Shown piece after piece: positions 42,409 through 51,621 of a DNA stretch of 64,000 nucleotides. The stretch comes from an uncultured Alcaligenaceae bacterium (lineage in GTDB: Bacteria > Pseudomonadota > Gammaproteobacteria > Burkholderiales > Burkholderiaceae_B). The notes below the pieces were generated by a model, which saw only the letters and a program-made list of their open reading frames with translations, was not told the origin of the DNA and made no database searches. Within the stretch, counting starts at the first letter, position 1. The number at the start of each line of letters is the position of its first letter. The DNA is taken from positions 62,001 to 126,000 of the forward strand of contig CALKIR010000060.1 of NCBI GenBank assembly GCA_937995985.1, read 5' to 3'. Position numbers and translations under genes: made by a program.

Positions 42409-42465
42409 ATGCCCTGTTTTTTTCATATTATGGGAAATGGCGCCATAAAGTGGAATTTAGCTTGA
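42409..42465 (+). CDS. Possible 18-codon leader peptide ahead of aceE
   Basis: ATG at 42409 has GGAGG (42400-42404) four bases before it, one of the best ribosome binding sites in the window. The frame reads MPCFFHIMGNGAIKWNLA and stops at 42465. It lies in the kinase-aceE intergenic region, 134 bases before aceE. No run of one amino acid is present. TTGTCT (42329-42334) and TATTGT (42351-42356), 16 bases apart, could be its promoter. Translation is unproven and the frame could be chance. Confidence 0.35.
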   Translation: MPCFFHIMGNGAIKWNLA

Positions 42466-42599
42466 GTCACCCGTACTTCTTCCCTAAAATAGAACGTGGG
42501 TAAAAACATATGACATCCAAAAACAACTTCCCTGTTTTTCTTTGGTAGCCCACAAGGCAAACGCCTGAGAAAACTGATACCAACCTATGGAGACGCCTT
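42466..42599 (+). promoter_or_regulatory. aceE 5' leader with alternative pairings
   Basis: GTGGG (42496-42500) can pair with the upstream ACCC (42469-42472) or with the downstream CCCAC (42549-42553). AAGGC (42554-42558) can form a local hairpin with GCCT (42563-42566) or pair with GCCTT directly before the aceE ATG (42595-42599). GGAG (42589-42592) is the ribosome binding site. The arrangement looks like an attenuator or translational switch, but no known riboswitch class was recognised. Confidence 0.35.
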
Positions 42600-45302
42600 A
42601 TGTCCTCTATTCAACACACACCCATTGACATACACGCGGAAGATATTGACGAGCTCGAAACCCAAGAGTGGCTAGAGGCTCTGTCTGCTGTACTTGACCG
42701 CGAGGGACCAGAGCGTGCTCATTATTTAATCGAGCGTCTCACCGATTTAGCGCGTCGTTCTGGGTCACGCATTCCCTTTTCACCGCACACGGCTTATTTA
42801 AATACCATTCCAGTTGGTCTTGAGCCTGAATACCCAGGGGATCCCGTACTCGAAGAGCGTATTCGTTCTTATATTCGTTGGAATGCTATGGCGATGGTTG
42901 TCAAGGCAAACCAACACTCGCCCTCAGATGGTGGTGGCTTGGGCGGCCATATTGCTTCCTTTGCTTCCTTAGCCACGATGATTGAGTGTGGGCAAAACCA
43001 CTTTTGGAAGGCTGATGACGGCCACGGTGGTGATCTGATTTATTTCCAGGGGCATACTTCTCCAGGAATGTACGCCCGCGCCTTTCTTGAAGGGCGGCTG
43101 ACTGAGGAGCAGCTTGATAATTTCCGCCAAGAGGTTGATGGCAAAGGGATACCTTCCTATCCGCACCCAAAACTGATGCCTGAGTTTTGGCAGTTTCCTA
43201 CTGTTTCTATGGGGCTTGGCCCTTTAATGGGGATCTATCAGGCTCGTTTCCTCAAGTATTTACAAGCACGTGGCCTTGCTAATACCGAAGGCCGCAAGGT
43301 TTGGGTATTTTTGGGCGATGGCGAGATGGACGAGCCCGAATCTTTAGGTGCCATTGGTTTGGCTGCTCGCGAGCAACTGGATAATTTGATTTTTGTTGTG
43401 AACTGCAATCTCCAGCGTCTGGATGGTCCGGTGCGGGGGAATGGAAAAATCATACAAGAGCTTGAGGGCGTTTTCCGCGGTGGCGGCTGGAATGTAATTA
43501 AACTGATTTGGGGAGGCTATTGGGATCCGCTCTTGATGCGGGACAAAGAAGGTATTTTGCGTCAAATCATGGAGGAAACCATCGATGGTGAATATCAGGC
43601 ATATAAAGCCAATGATGGGGCCTATGTACGCAAGCATTTCTTTGGTAAGCATCCCAAGTTGCTTGAAATGGTCAGCCGCATGAGTGATGAAGATATTTGG
43701 CGTCTGAACCGCGGTGGGCATGATCCCTACAAGGTATACGCTGCTTTTGATTCAGCCGTAAAACATAAGGGACAGCCTACAGTCATTTTGGCCAAGACCA
43801 TCAAAGGCTATGGGATGGGTCATGTTGGGCAGGCAAAAAACCCAACGCACCAACAAAAAAACCTAGATATCGATTCTATACGAGAGTTTCGCGATCGGTT
43901 CAACATTCCTATTCCTGATGATCGTCTAGAGGAAATTCCTTACTTTAAGCCTGCTGCAGACTCACCCGAGATGGAGTACATGCTTGAGCGTCGTCGCCAG
44001 CTCAAAGGCTTTTTGCCCAAGCGTCGTGTCAAGGCAGATGAGTCTTTGCCGGTACCTCCTTTATCAGCATTCCAAGCAGTGCTTGACCCCACAGCAGAGG
44101 GACGCGAAATTTCAACCACGCAAGCCTTTGTTCGCGTGCTAAATCAAATTTTACGTGACAAGACCCTCGGCCCACGTGTAGTGCCCATTCTGGCTGATGA
44201 GGCGCGTACCTTTGGAATGGAGGGCTTATTTAGACAAATAGGTATTTATTCGCCCGTCGGGCAAAAATACACTCCTGTCGATAAGGGACAGGTGATGTAT
44301 TATCGTGAGGACAAAAAAGGTCAGCTCCTCCAAGAGGGAATCAATGAATTAGGAGCTTTTAGCTCCTGGATTGCTGCGGCGACTTCATACTCCAGCAACA
44401 ATCTCATTATGATTCCATTCTTTATTTATTACTCCATGTTTGGTTTTCAGCGCTTTGGCGATTTGGCTTGGGCTGCTGGAGACATGCAGGCGCGCGGTTT
44501 TGTGCTGGGAGGGACAGCAGGGCGTACCACGCTTAATGGAGAAGGTTTGCAGCATGAGGATGGCCATAGCCATATTCAGGCCTCAGTTATCCCTAATTGC
44601 ATCAGTTATGATCCTACTTTTGCACATGAGGTTGCGGTAATTATCCGTGACGGCTTGCGTCGCATGATGCATGAGCAAGAGGATGTGTTCTTTTATATTA
44701 CGCTCATGAATGAAAACTACGCCCATCCTGGTCTCAAAGAGGGCGATGAGGCGGGCATCCTCAAAGGAATGTACCACTTCAAGAGTGTTGAGGCAGGTGA
44801 GCATCGAGTACAGTTATTAGGCTCAGGCACTATTTTGCGAGAGGTAATTGCTGCACAGCAACTGTTGGCTCAAGACTGGAACATTAGTTCTGATGTTTGG
44901 AGTTGTACCAGCTTTACCGAGTTACGTCGGGATGGCTTAGACTGTGAGCGTGAGGCTTTATTAAATCCTGAAAAACCCGCTCCTAAACCCTATGTCACCC
45001 AGATGCTTGAACAGACAACTGGGCCTATCGTGGCTTCTACTGACTACATCAAGGCTTTTGCCGATCAAATCCGGGCCTTTATTCCCAAGGGGCGCACGTA
45101 TAAGGTGTTAGGTACAGACGGGTACGGGCGTTCTGATTATCGAGCAAAGCTGCGGTACCATTTTGAGGTTGATCGCCACTTTGTTGTATTGAGTGCGCTG
45201 AAGGCCCTCGCTGACGAGGGGGCTATCCCTGCAACAAAGGTAACCGAGGCCATTCATAAGTACGGCATCGACGTCAACAAGCCAAACCCCCATCACGCAT
45301 AA
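42600..45302 (+). CDS. aceE: Pyruvate dehydrogenase E1 (homodimeric)
   Basis: A 900-residue thiamine-diphosphate enzyme that decarboxylates pyruvate and passes the hydroxyethyl unit to AceF. The cofactor motif spans GDGEMDEPES (about residue 239) to NCNLQRLDGPV. DGGGLGGHIASFAS, GPLMGIYQARF and GEGLQHEDGHSH are other conserved blocks. Length is close to E. coli AceE (887). It starts the aceE-aceF-lpdA operon, with 11-base gaps between genes and good ribosome binding sites, and is transcribed away from a two-component system. Confidence 0.98.
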   Translation: MSSIQHTPIDIHAEDIDELETQEWLEALSAVLDREGPERAHYLIERLTDLARRSGSRIPFSPHTAYLNTIPVGLEPEYPGDPVLEERIRSYIRWNAMAMVVKANQHSPSDGGGLGGHIASFASLATMIECGQNHFWKADDGHGGDLIYFQGHTSPGMYARAFLEGRLTEEQLDNFRQEVDGKGIPSYPHPKLMPEFWQFPTVSMGLGPLMGIYQARFLKYLQARGLANTEGRKVWVFLGDGEMDEPESLGAIGLAAREQLDNLIFVVNCNLQRLDGPVRGNGKIIQELEGVFRGGGWNVIKLIWGGYWDPLLMRDKEGILRQIMEETIDGEYQAYKANDGAYVRKHFFGKHPKLLEMVSRMSDEDIWRLNRGGHDPYKVYAAFDSAVKHKGQPTVILAKTIKGYGMGHVGQAKNPTHQQKNLDIDSIREFRDRFNIPIPDDRLEEIPYFKPAADSPEMEYMLERRRQLKGFLPKRRVKADESLPVPPLSAFQAVLDPTAEGREISTTQAFVRVLNQILRDKTLGPRVVPILADEARTFGMEGLFRQIGIYSPVGQKYTPVDKGQVMYYREDKKGQLLQEGINELGAFSSWIAAATSYSSNNLIMIPFFIYYSMFGFQRFGDLAWAAGDMQARGFVLGGTAGRTTLNGEGLQHEDGHSHIQASVIPNCISYDPTFAHEVAVIIRDGLRRMMHEQEDVFFYITLMNENYAHPGLKEGDEAGILKGMYHFKSVEAGEHRVQLLGSGTILREVIAAQQLLAQDWNISSDVWSCTSFTELRRDGLDCEREALLNPEKPAPKPYVTQMLEQTTGPIVASTDYIKAFADQIRAFIPKGRTYKVLGTDGYGRSDYRAKLRYHFEVDRHFVVLSALKALADEGAIPATKVTEAIHKYGIDVNKPNPHHA

Positions 45303-45313
45303 AGGAGAACGTC

Positions 45314-46987
45314 ATGAGTCGTTTAGTTGAGGTGCTTATTCCCGATATCGGTGATGAGGGCGAGGTAGATGTTATTGAAGTTTTGGTCAATGAGGGTGAT
45401 AGAGTTGAGGTTGAGCAAAGCTTGATCACTCTCGAGTCAGACAAGGCTTCCATGGAGGTTCCTTCCTCACATGCAGGGGTAGTGAAAAAAATGCATGTCA
45501 AAGTAGGGGACAAAGTGCGCGAAGGAACGGTCATATTAGAGTTAGAAGAAACTCAGGAGGAGGCTGAGTCGGTTATGGATCAAAGCAGTAGCGACGAGGG
45601 GGGGGCTCAGCCTGTGTCCCCTGCAGGCGCTACCGAGCCTGCTGAGCGGACAGAGACCATCGTTGTTGTGCCTGATATTGGCGATGATGATGAGGTTGAT
45701 GTCATCGAGGTATTGGTCAGCCCGGGCGATCAGATTGAGGTAGAGCAGAGTTTAATTACCCTTGAGTCTGATAAAGCCTCCATGGAGGTGCCCTCCTCTC
45801 ATGCTGGGATAGTTAAAGAACTGCGCGTCAAAGTGGGCGATAAGGTCAGCGAAGGAAGTCCTATTTTGGTTTTAGAAACAGCCCAAGAGGACTCCTTTGC
45901 TCAGGCAGCAACCGCTGAGCCAAGCACGACGGTGCGCAGCGCTGCCCCTGCCTCAAGTATCCCCTTAGAGAGTAAAACTGTACGCTCCGAATCTGGCAAG
46001 ATGGCCTCACTGCCGCCGCCTCGGGTCTCACCTACAGAGGCATTTGCACTGGCTGATCTTCCGGCAACGAGCCTGCCGCATGCTTCGCCTTCAGTGCGGG
46101 CTTTTGCTCGCGAACTGGGGGTTGATCTACAGCTTGTGGAAGGCTCAGGGCGCAAAGGGCGTATCACCGCTGAGGATGTGAAACAGTTTGTTAAGGCTCG
46201 ATTAGCTGAGCCCAGTAGGGCCGCTGCACCTGCGGCGGGGACTCAGCTCGGTGGGCTTGAGCTGCTGCCATGGCCTAAGGTGGATTTTGAGCGATTTGGC
46301 GAAATAGAAACACAGCCTTTATCGCGTATTAAAAAAATCTCAGGAGCGAATTTACATCGCAACTGGGTCATGATTCCGCATGTGACCAATAACGAGGTGG
46401 CAGATATTACCGAGTTAGAGGCATTGCGTAAACAATTAAATAACGAATATAAAAAAGAGGGGATTCGCGTGACCATGTTGGCCTTTATTATCAAGGCTTG
46501 TGTGGCAGCGTTAAAAAAATACCCCGAATTTAACAGCTCTTTAGAGGGCGATAATTTAATACTTAAAAAGTACTACCATATCGGCTTTGCTGCAGATACC
46601 CCACATGGGTTGGTGGTACCGGTATTAAAGGATGCCGACAAAAAAGGAGTGCTGGAGATTGCTCAAGAGATGAGTGAGCTTGCCGCACAGGCTCGCGAGG
46701 GTAAATTGAGTGCCGCACAAATGCAAGGAGGGTGCTTTACCATTTCTTCATTGGGGGGCATCGGTGGCACTGATTTTACGCCTATTATCAATGCGCCTGA
46801 GGTGGCAATACTGGGCGTGTCTCGAGCGAGCATGCAGCCTGTATGGACGGGCGATGAGTTTGTGCCGCGTTTAATGCTGCCTTTGTCCTTATCGTATGAT
46901 CACCGAGTTATTGATGGGGCCGCTGCAGCACGGTTTAATGCGTATTTGGCAGAGCTGCTGGCAGACTTCCGCCGCATTGTTCTATAA
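45314..46987 (+). CDS. aceF: Dihydrolipoamide acetyltransferase (PDH E2)
   Basis: A 557-residue core protein of the pyruvate dehydrogenase complex. Two N-terminal lipoyl domains have their lipoylated Lys at 44 and 154 within the same ITLESDKASMEVP block, 110 residues apart. Flexible Ala/Pro/Ser-rich linkers, a peripheral subunit-binding domain (about 256-292, with GRKGRITAEDV) and the catalytic acetyltransferase domain follow. Catalytic His530 and Asp534 are in SYDHRVIDG. E. coli has three lipoyl domains here; this protein has two and the third is on LpdA. AAAGGAG precedes the ATG. Confidence 0.97.
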   Translation: MSRLVEVLIPDIGDEGEVDVIEVLVNEGDRVEVEQSLITLESDKASMEVPSSHAGVVKKMHVKVGDKVREGTVILELEETQEEAESVMDQSSSDEGGAQPVSPAGATEPAERTETIVVVPDIGDDDEVDVIEVLVSPGDQIEVEQSLITLESDKASMEVPSSHAGIVKELRVKVGDKVSEGSPILVLETAQEDSFAQAATAEPSTTVRSAAPASSIPLESKTVRSESGKMASLPPPRVSPTEAFALADLPATSLPHASPSVRAFARELGVDLQLVEGSGRKGRITAEDVKQFVKARLAEPSRAAAPAAGTQLGGLELLPWPKVDFERFGEIETQPLSRIKKISGANLHRNWVMIPHVTNNEVADITELEALRKQLNNEYKKEGIRVTMLAFIIKACVAALKKYPEFNSSLEGDNLILKKYYHIGFAADTPHGLVVPVLKDADKKGVLEIAQEMSELAAQAREGKLSAAQMQGGCFTISSLGGIGGTDFTPIINAPEVAILGVSRASMQPVWTGDEFVPRLMLPLSLSYDHRVIDGAAAARFNAYLAELLADFRRIVL

Positions 46988-46998
46988 AGGGGACGCTT

Positions 46999-48756
46999 AT
47001 GTCTAAGCATACTTTAGTAATTCCAGATATTGGCGTTGACGAGGCGGTGGATGTTATCGAGGTGCTGGTTTCAGTAGGGGACCAAATAGAGCAAGAACAA
47101 AGCTTAATCACCTTGGAGTCCGATAAAGCGTCAATGGAAATTCCTGCCAGCCATGCTGGAGAGGTGTTAGAGCTGCTTGTTCAGGTCGGTGACCAGGTTA
47201 AGACCGGTGACCCTATTGCCCATATTCGTCTTCGCGAGCAGGATAAAACAGCCGATACAGCCTCCCCAACTCAAAAAGTTCCTGCGGAGTCCTTAGCTGC
47301 TGCAGGGCATACTGCCCCTAAAGAGGTGGTTACTCTTGGTGCTGATCTCAGTGATGCGGTTGATCTGGTAGTCTTAGGGGGAGGCCCGGGAGGTTACTCA
47401 GCTGCATTTCGGGCTGCGGATCTTGGACTGAATGTGGTTTTAGTTGAGCGCTACAATACTCTAGGAGGGGTATGTTTAAATGTAGGGTGTATTCCCTCAA
47501 AGAGCTTATTACATACAATTTCAGCCTATGAGTCTGCATTAGCTTTAAAAGATCAAGGTATTTGCTTTGCTCAGCCCAGTATCGATCTAGATAAGATACG
47601 CGATTTTAAAGATGGGGTTATTGCTAAGCTAACACGTGGTTTAGCAGGTATGGCCAAGGCAAGAAAGGTACGCGTCCTGCATGGGGTAGGGAGCTTTCAA
47701 GATGCTCATCACCTGCATGTGCGCACCTCTGATGGCGAAGAAATAATAGCCTTTAAGCAGGCTATTATTGCGGCAGGTAGCCGGGCGGTTCATCTTCCCT
47801 TTATGCCTCAGGATGAGCGCATTGTTGACTCTACTGGGGCATTGCAATTACCCAAAATCCCCAACAAAATGCTGGTTATTGGCGGGGGGATTATAGGCTT
47901 AGAAATGGCCACGGTCTATGCTGGTCTGGGCGCTAAAATAGACTTGGTTGAAATGCAATCAAGTCTTATGCAGGGAGCAGATAAGGATTTGGTCAAAATT
48001 TGGCAAACGCATAATGCATGGCGCTTTGACAATATTTGGCTCGAATCTAAGACCGTAGCGGTTCGTGCCCAAGATGATGGTTTATGGGTACAATTTGAAG
48101 GTGCACAGGTCCCTGCTCAAGAGCAGCGTTACGATCTGATACTGCAATCAGTCGGGCGCATACCAAATGGCAACTCTATTGGCGCGGAGCATGCCGGAGT
48201 GGCTGTTGATGAACGAGGCTTTATTAAGGTTGATCAACAGATGCGCACCAATGTTCCTCACATTTATGCGATAGGTGATATTATTGGTCAACCTATGCTT
48301 GCCCACAAGGCTGTTCACGAGGGGCATATTGCGGCTGAGGTAGCAGCTGGACACAAGAGCTTCTTTGATGCTCGGGTCATTCCCTCCGTGGCTTATACGG
48401 ACCCAGAAGTAGCATGGGTTGGGGTAACCGAAGACGAGGCCAAAGCAGCAGGATTGCAGGTCAATATTGGTCGCTTTCCTTGGATGGCTTCAGGGCGAGC
48501 CATTGCTAATGCGCGTGATGAGGGGCTCACCAAATTAATTTTTGATGCTGAGACCGGTCGCATCATTGGTGGCGCTATTGTGGGCACGGGGGCAGGTGAT
48601 ATGATAGGTGAGGTTGCTTTAGCCATTGAGATGGGGGCTGATCAAGTAGATATTGCTCATACCATTCATCCTCATCCCACGTTGGGTGAGTCTATAAATA
48701 TGGCTGCAGCAGCTTCTTTGGGTATTTGCACTGACTTACCACCACAGCGAAAATAA
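46999..48756 (+). CDS. lpdA: Dihydrolipoamide dehydrogenase with N-terminal lipoyl domain (PDH E3)
   Basis: A 585-residue flavoprotein that reoxidises dihydrolipoamide with NAD. It is about 110 residues longer than E. coli Lpd because of an N-terminal lipoyl domain (Lys43 in LESDKASMEIP) and a linker. The FAD fold begins at GGGPGG (127-132); the redox disulfide is Cys159/Cys164 in GGVCLNVGC; the NAD fold is at MLVIGGGIIGLEMA; the catalytic His is in HTIHPHPTLGE. Such lipoyl-E3 fusions are known in Neisseria and Burkholderiales. Last gene of the operon. Confidence 0.97.
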   Translation: MSKHTLVIPDIGVDEAVDVIEVLVSVGDQIEQEQSLITLESDKASMEIPASHAGEVLELLVQVGDQVKTGDPIAHIRLREQDKTADTASPTQKVPAESLAAAGHTAPKEVVTLGADLSDAVDLVVLGGGPGGYSAAFRAADLGLNVVLVERYNTLGGVCLNVGCIPSKSLLHTISAYESALALKDQGICFAQPSIDLDKIRDFKDGVIAKLTRGLAGMAKARKVRVLHGVGSFQDAHHLHVRTSDGEEIIAFKQAIIAAGSRAVHLPFMPQDERIVDSTGALQLPKIPNKMLVIGGGIIGLEMATVYAGLGAKIDLVEMQSSLMQGADKDLVKIWQTHNAWRFDNIWLESKTVAVRAQDDGLWVQFEGAQVPAQEQRYDLILQSVGRIPNGNSIGAEHAGVAVDERGFIKVDQQMRTNVPHIYAIGDIIGQPMLAHKAVHEGHIAAEVAAGHKSFFDARVIPSVAYTDPEVAWVGVTEDEAKAAGLQVNIGRFPWMASGRAIANARDEGLTKLIFDAETGRIIGGAIVGTGAGDMIGEVALAIEMGADQVDIAHTIHPHPTLGESINMAAAASLGICTDLPPQRK

Positions 48757-48778
48757 GTCCTTTTTTGCTGTATTCTCC

Positions 48779-48817
48779 TTGGCAGGTGGGCCATGCTCAC
48801 CTGCCAATGTTGTTTTT
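48779..48817 (+). terminator. Terminator of the aceE-aceF-lpdA operon
   Basis: A stem of 13 bp with one G-T pair (48779-48791 and 48795-48807, loop CAT) is followed by TGTTGTTTTT. It sits between lpdA and folC. Confidence 0.85.
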
Positions 48818-48832
48818 AAAGGAGTATTGCCC

Positions 48833-50203
48833 ATGGGGCATGCCAATTACGAGTTATATAATTTGCAGCAGTGGCAAGAGTATTTACTTGCATTACACCC
48901 CAAAGAGATTGATTTAGGCTTAGAGCGGGTGCAAATTGTTTATGAGCGATTAAATATAAACAGCCCCGCAATTAAAATTGTCGTAGGGGGAACCAATGGT
49001 AAAGGATCCACATGTGCCTTGTTAGAGGCGATATTGTTGGCTGCAGGCTATAGGGTTGGAGTCTATAGCTCCCCTCATTTAGTAGCCTTTAATGAGCGAT
49101 TTCGTATTAATGGCAAACTGCCCGAAGATGCGGAATTATGCGCCCATTTGAGTGCGGTCGAAGCTCAACGCGGGACTACTTCATTAACTTTTTTTGAGCA
49201 CACGACGCTGGCTGCCTTGCATTTATTTGCGCAGTCACAACTTGATGTATGGTTGCTCGAGGTGGGTTTAGGTGGGCGCCTCGATGCAGTCAATGTGATT
49301 GATGGTGATTGTAGTGTATTGACACAGATTGATGTTGACCATCAAGATTATCTCGGTGCGGATAGAGAGCAAATCGGTGCTGAAAAAGCAGCAATATTTA
49401 GATCGGGCCGACCAGCCATTTGCGCCGATCCGAATCCTCCTCAAAGTATTTTAGATTATGCAAAACAGATTCAAGCGCCATTATGGGTAATGGATAGGGA
49501 CTTTAGCGTGCATGCTGATATGCAGCAATGGCAGTATCGTGGCCCAATCCGTCGTCGTTCAGCACTGCCTTATCCCGCTTTACGGGGGGCCAATCAACTG
49601 CCTAATGCTGCAACGGCCTTGGCAGTACTGGATGCATTGAGTGATCGCTTAGTGGTGCCCATGCAAGATATAAAGCAAGGGTTGCTCAATGTCCATCTAG
49701 AGGGGCGTTTTCAAATCGTACCCGGGCAGCCCACTGTTATTTTGGACGTGGGCCATAATCCTCATGCATTACGTTCTTTAGCCTACAATTTGCAGCAAAT
49801 ACCTACAACTGGGCGTACTATTGCAGTGCTGGGTATGCTAAAAGATAAAGAGGTGGTTCATGCGCTTAGGCCATTAACTCATGAGATTGATTTGTGGTTA
49901 TGTGCAAGCATTGCAGGACCGCGCGGGCTGGACGCTCAGTTACTGTCAAGTTTTGTGAAACAAGCATATACAGCAGCTGAAAATCTTGCTATAAACCCGT
50001 CAACTCATGTCATCTCATCGCGGCCTACAGTCCGTCCACGTACCGCACCAACACAGCCTAAGTCGCCGGAGATACGGTGTTTTGATTCTGTGACCCAAGC
50101 CTTCCAAGCGGCGCAACGGCTCAGTACTGTTAATGATAAAATTGTGGTTTTTGGTTCATTCATGACTGTAGGGCCCGTACTCGCCCAGATTAAAGCTGGG
50201 TAG
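48833..50203 (+). CDS. folC: Folylpolyglutamate synthase / dihydrofolate synthase
   Basis: A 456-residue Mur-ligase-type enzyme that makes dihydrofolate and extends its glutamate tail. P-loop GGTNGKGSTC, the SSPHLVAFNERFRING block, LEVGLGGRLDAVN and LDVGHNPHA are all present. A low-complexity segment (RPTVRPRTAPTQPKSP) near the C-terminus is an unusual insertion. The ATG at 48833 follows GGAG (48821-48824); the frame is open upstream but that part lies in the terminator. Starts the folC-SPOR-cvpA-purF group; second folate gene of the window besides folD. Confidence 0.95.
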   Translation: MGHANYELYNLQQWQEYLLALHPKEIDLGLERVQIVYERLNINSPAIKIVVGGTNGKGSTCALLEAILLAAGYRVGVYSSPHLVAFNERFRINGKLPEDAELCAHLSAVEAQRGTTSLTFFEHTTLAALHLFAQSQLDVWLLEVGLGGRLDAVNVIDGDCSVLTQIDVDHQDYLGADREQIGAEKAAIFRSGRPAICADPNPPQSILDYAKQIQAPLWVMDRDFSVHADMQQWQYRGPIRRRSALPYPALRGANQLPNAATALAVLDALSDRLVVPMQDIKQGLLNVHLEGRFQIVPGQPTVILDVGHNPHALRSLAYNLQQIPTTGRTIAVLGMLKDKEVVHALRPLTHEIDLWLCASIAGPRGLDAQLLSSFVKQAYTAAENLAINPSTHVISSRPTVRPRTAPTQPKSPEIRCFDSVTQAFQAAQRLSTVNDKIVVFGSFMTVGPVLAQIKAG

Positions 50204-50258
50204 AGAGGCTTGGTCATCTGCTATTTAGCAAAGCTTCTACCACAGGGTTTAGAATTTT

Positions 50259-51119
50259 ATGGGATTTTTTTCACGAAAAGGTGCTGCTTCGCAGCGTGGT
50301 CATCGCAGTCAGGAAGAACAGTTAGCAGAATTACGCCGACGTGCTCGTAGGCGTCTGATTGGTGCCTTAGTCCTTGTTCTGATAGCAGTCATCATAGTGC
50401 CTATTTTTCTTAAAAGTGATGGCGCTGAAGAGGTTGAACAAGTAGTTCAAGTGTTTCCTCCAATTATTGCTCCTGAACCGCAAGGTGAAGGGACAGGCTG
50501 GCAGAGGGATGATGGGTTTACCGCTGTAGAAGAGTCAGCCCAAGACTTAGAGAGCGCTGTCAGTGTGGATGAGCCGTCTGCTGAGGTGGTGACAGAGATT
50601 GTAGAGCAACAGAGTACAGCGCCCTTGCCAGAGATTAGTGTTCAAACAGAGGCGCAGGTGGCGCAGGCAACCCCTCAAAAGCCTGCAGAGCCCAAACCGT
50701 CAGAGAGCGCGAAAGCAGCTCCCACACCTCAGCCTAAGCCGCAGCCGCAAAAGGCTGAAAACAAACCTAAAGCAGCTGAACCGGTACGCCGTAAACAGGA
50801 GCCTGAGCGCACCGATGATGGCTCTGTGGCCTTAGCCTTGCTTGAGGGGCGTATTCCTGTTGAATCTGTAACAGGCACTCAACAAGCACGGCAGCGGGGG
50901 TCCTATACCGTGCAGGTGGCGGCCTATTCAAGCCGTGAGGGGGCCAATAGTCGGCGGGATCAGTTAATTTCTGCAGGGGTAAATAACGCTTATATTGAGC
51001 AGTCTGGAGGGACGTATCGACTGCGCGTTGGCCCATTTGAAAGCAGACAGGCAGCTGAGGCAGCCCTTACTCGTTTGCGTTCTTTAGGTTATGACGATAG
51101 TTTTATCCGCTCCCAGTGA
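50259..51119 (+). CDS. SPOR-domain membrane protein (DedD-like)
   Basis: A 286-residue single-pass inner-membrane protein. A basic cytoplasmic N-terminus, one helix (about 35-52: LIGALVLVLIAVIIVPIFL), a long Pro/Gln/Lys/Ala/Glu-rich periplasmic linker and a C-terminal SPOR domain (about 208-284, starting GSYTVQVAAYSSREGA) that binds denuded septal glycan. Position between folC and cvpA matches DedD. The stop overlaps the cvpA start by three bases. Confidence 0.9.
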   Translation: MGFFSRKGAASQRGHRSQEEQLAELRRRARRRLIGALVLVLIAVIIVPIFLKSDGAEEVEQVVQVFPPIIAPEPQGEGTGWQRDDGFTAVEESAQDLESAVSVDEPSAEVVTEIVEQQSTAPLPEISVQTEAQVAQATPQKPAEPKPSESAKAAPTPQPKPQPQKAENKPKAAEPVRRKQEPERTDDGSVALALLEGRIPVESVTGTQQARQRGSYTVQVAAYSSREGANSRRDQLISAGVNNAYIEQSGGTYRLRVGPFESRQAAEAALTRLRSLGYDDSFIRSQ

Positions 51120-51604
51120 CTACTTTAGATTATTTGATTTTAGCGATACTGCTCATTTCAGCAGGTTTGGGTTTTTTTCGAGGCATTATTAAGGAGATTT
51201 TATCCTTAGTTGCCTTTGTTGCAGCCTTTTTTGGGGCCCTAAGCTGGGGGCCTTATGCAGCCTCGGTACTTACCGATTTTATTTCCTTTCATCCCTTATT
51301 GCTTTCTGCCATTGCCTATATTATTGTTTTTATCGCGGTATTGCTGCTAGTGGGGCTAGTGAATCTGCTGCTAAGCACGCTCATTGAAAAAACCGGGCTT
51401 AGTCCAGCAGATCAAGGCCTTGGAGCACTATTTGGGTTATTGCGTGGCGCAGTAATTGTATTGGCATTGGTAGTTTTGGCAAGTTATACTGCCATCCGTC
51501 AAGAGCCCTGGTGGCAGGAATCGCAGCTTGTTCCTATTGCGGAACAGGGCATTGCGCAAATAAAAGTGTGGATGCCTACAACAGCTGCATGGTTGCCTAA
51601 TTAA
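51116..51604 (+). CDS. cvpA: CvpA family membrane protein
   Basis: A 162-residue inner-membrane protein with four hydrophobic segments and the family start LDYLILAILLISAGLGFFRG; GLLRGAVIVLALV is the late conserved helix. Needed for colicin V production in E. coli and linked to envelope integrity; the molecular role is unresolved. A GTG start at 51116 overlaps the previous stop (GTGA). Directly followed by purF, as in most proteobacteria. Confidence 0.94.
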   Translation: MTTLDYLILAILLISAGLGFFRGIIKEILSLVAFVAAFFGALSWGPYAASVLTDFISFHPLLLSAIAYIIVFIAVLLLVGLVNLLLSTLIEKTGLSPADQGLGALFGLLRGAVIVLALVVLASYTAIRQEPWWQESQLVPIAEQGIAQIKVWMPTTAAWLPN

Positions 51605-51621
51605 ACAAAAAGGATTTTTTT

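Noticed and set aside
42901..43721. Minus-strand frames inside aceE
   Set aside because: Mutually overlapping shadows of a highly conserved enzyme, with no ribosome binding sites or family features.
45314..47150. Repeated lipoyl sequence as an assembly duplication
   Set aside because: The protein blocks are alike but the codons differ between copies, so the domains are real and old.
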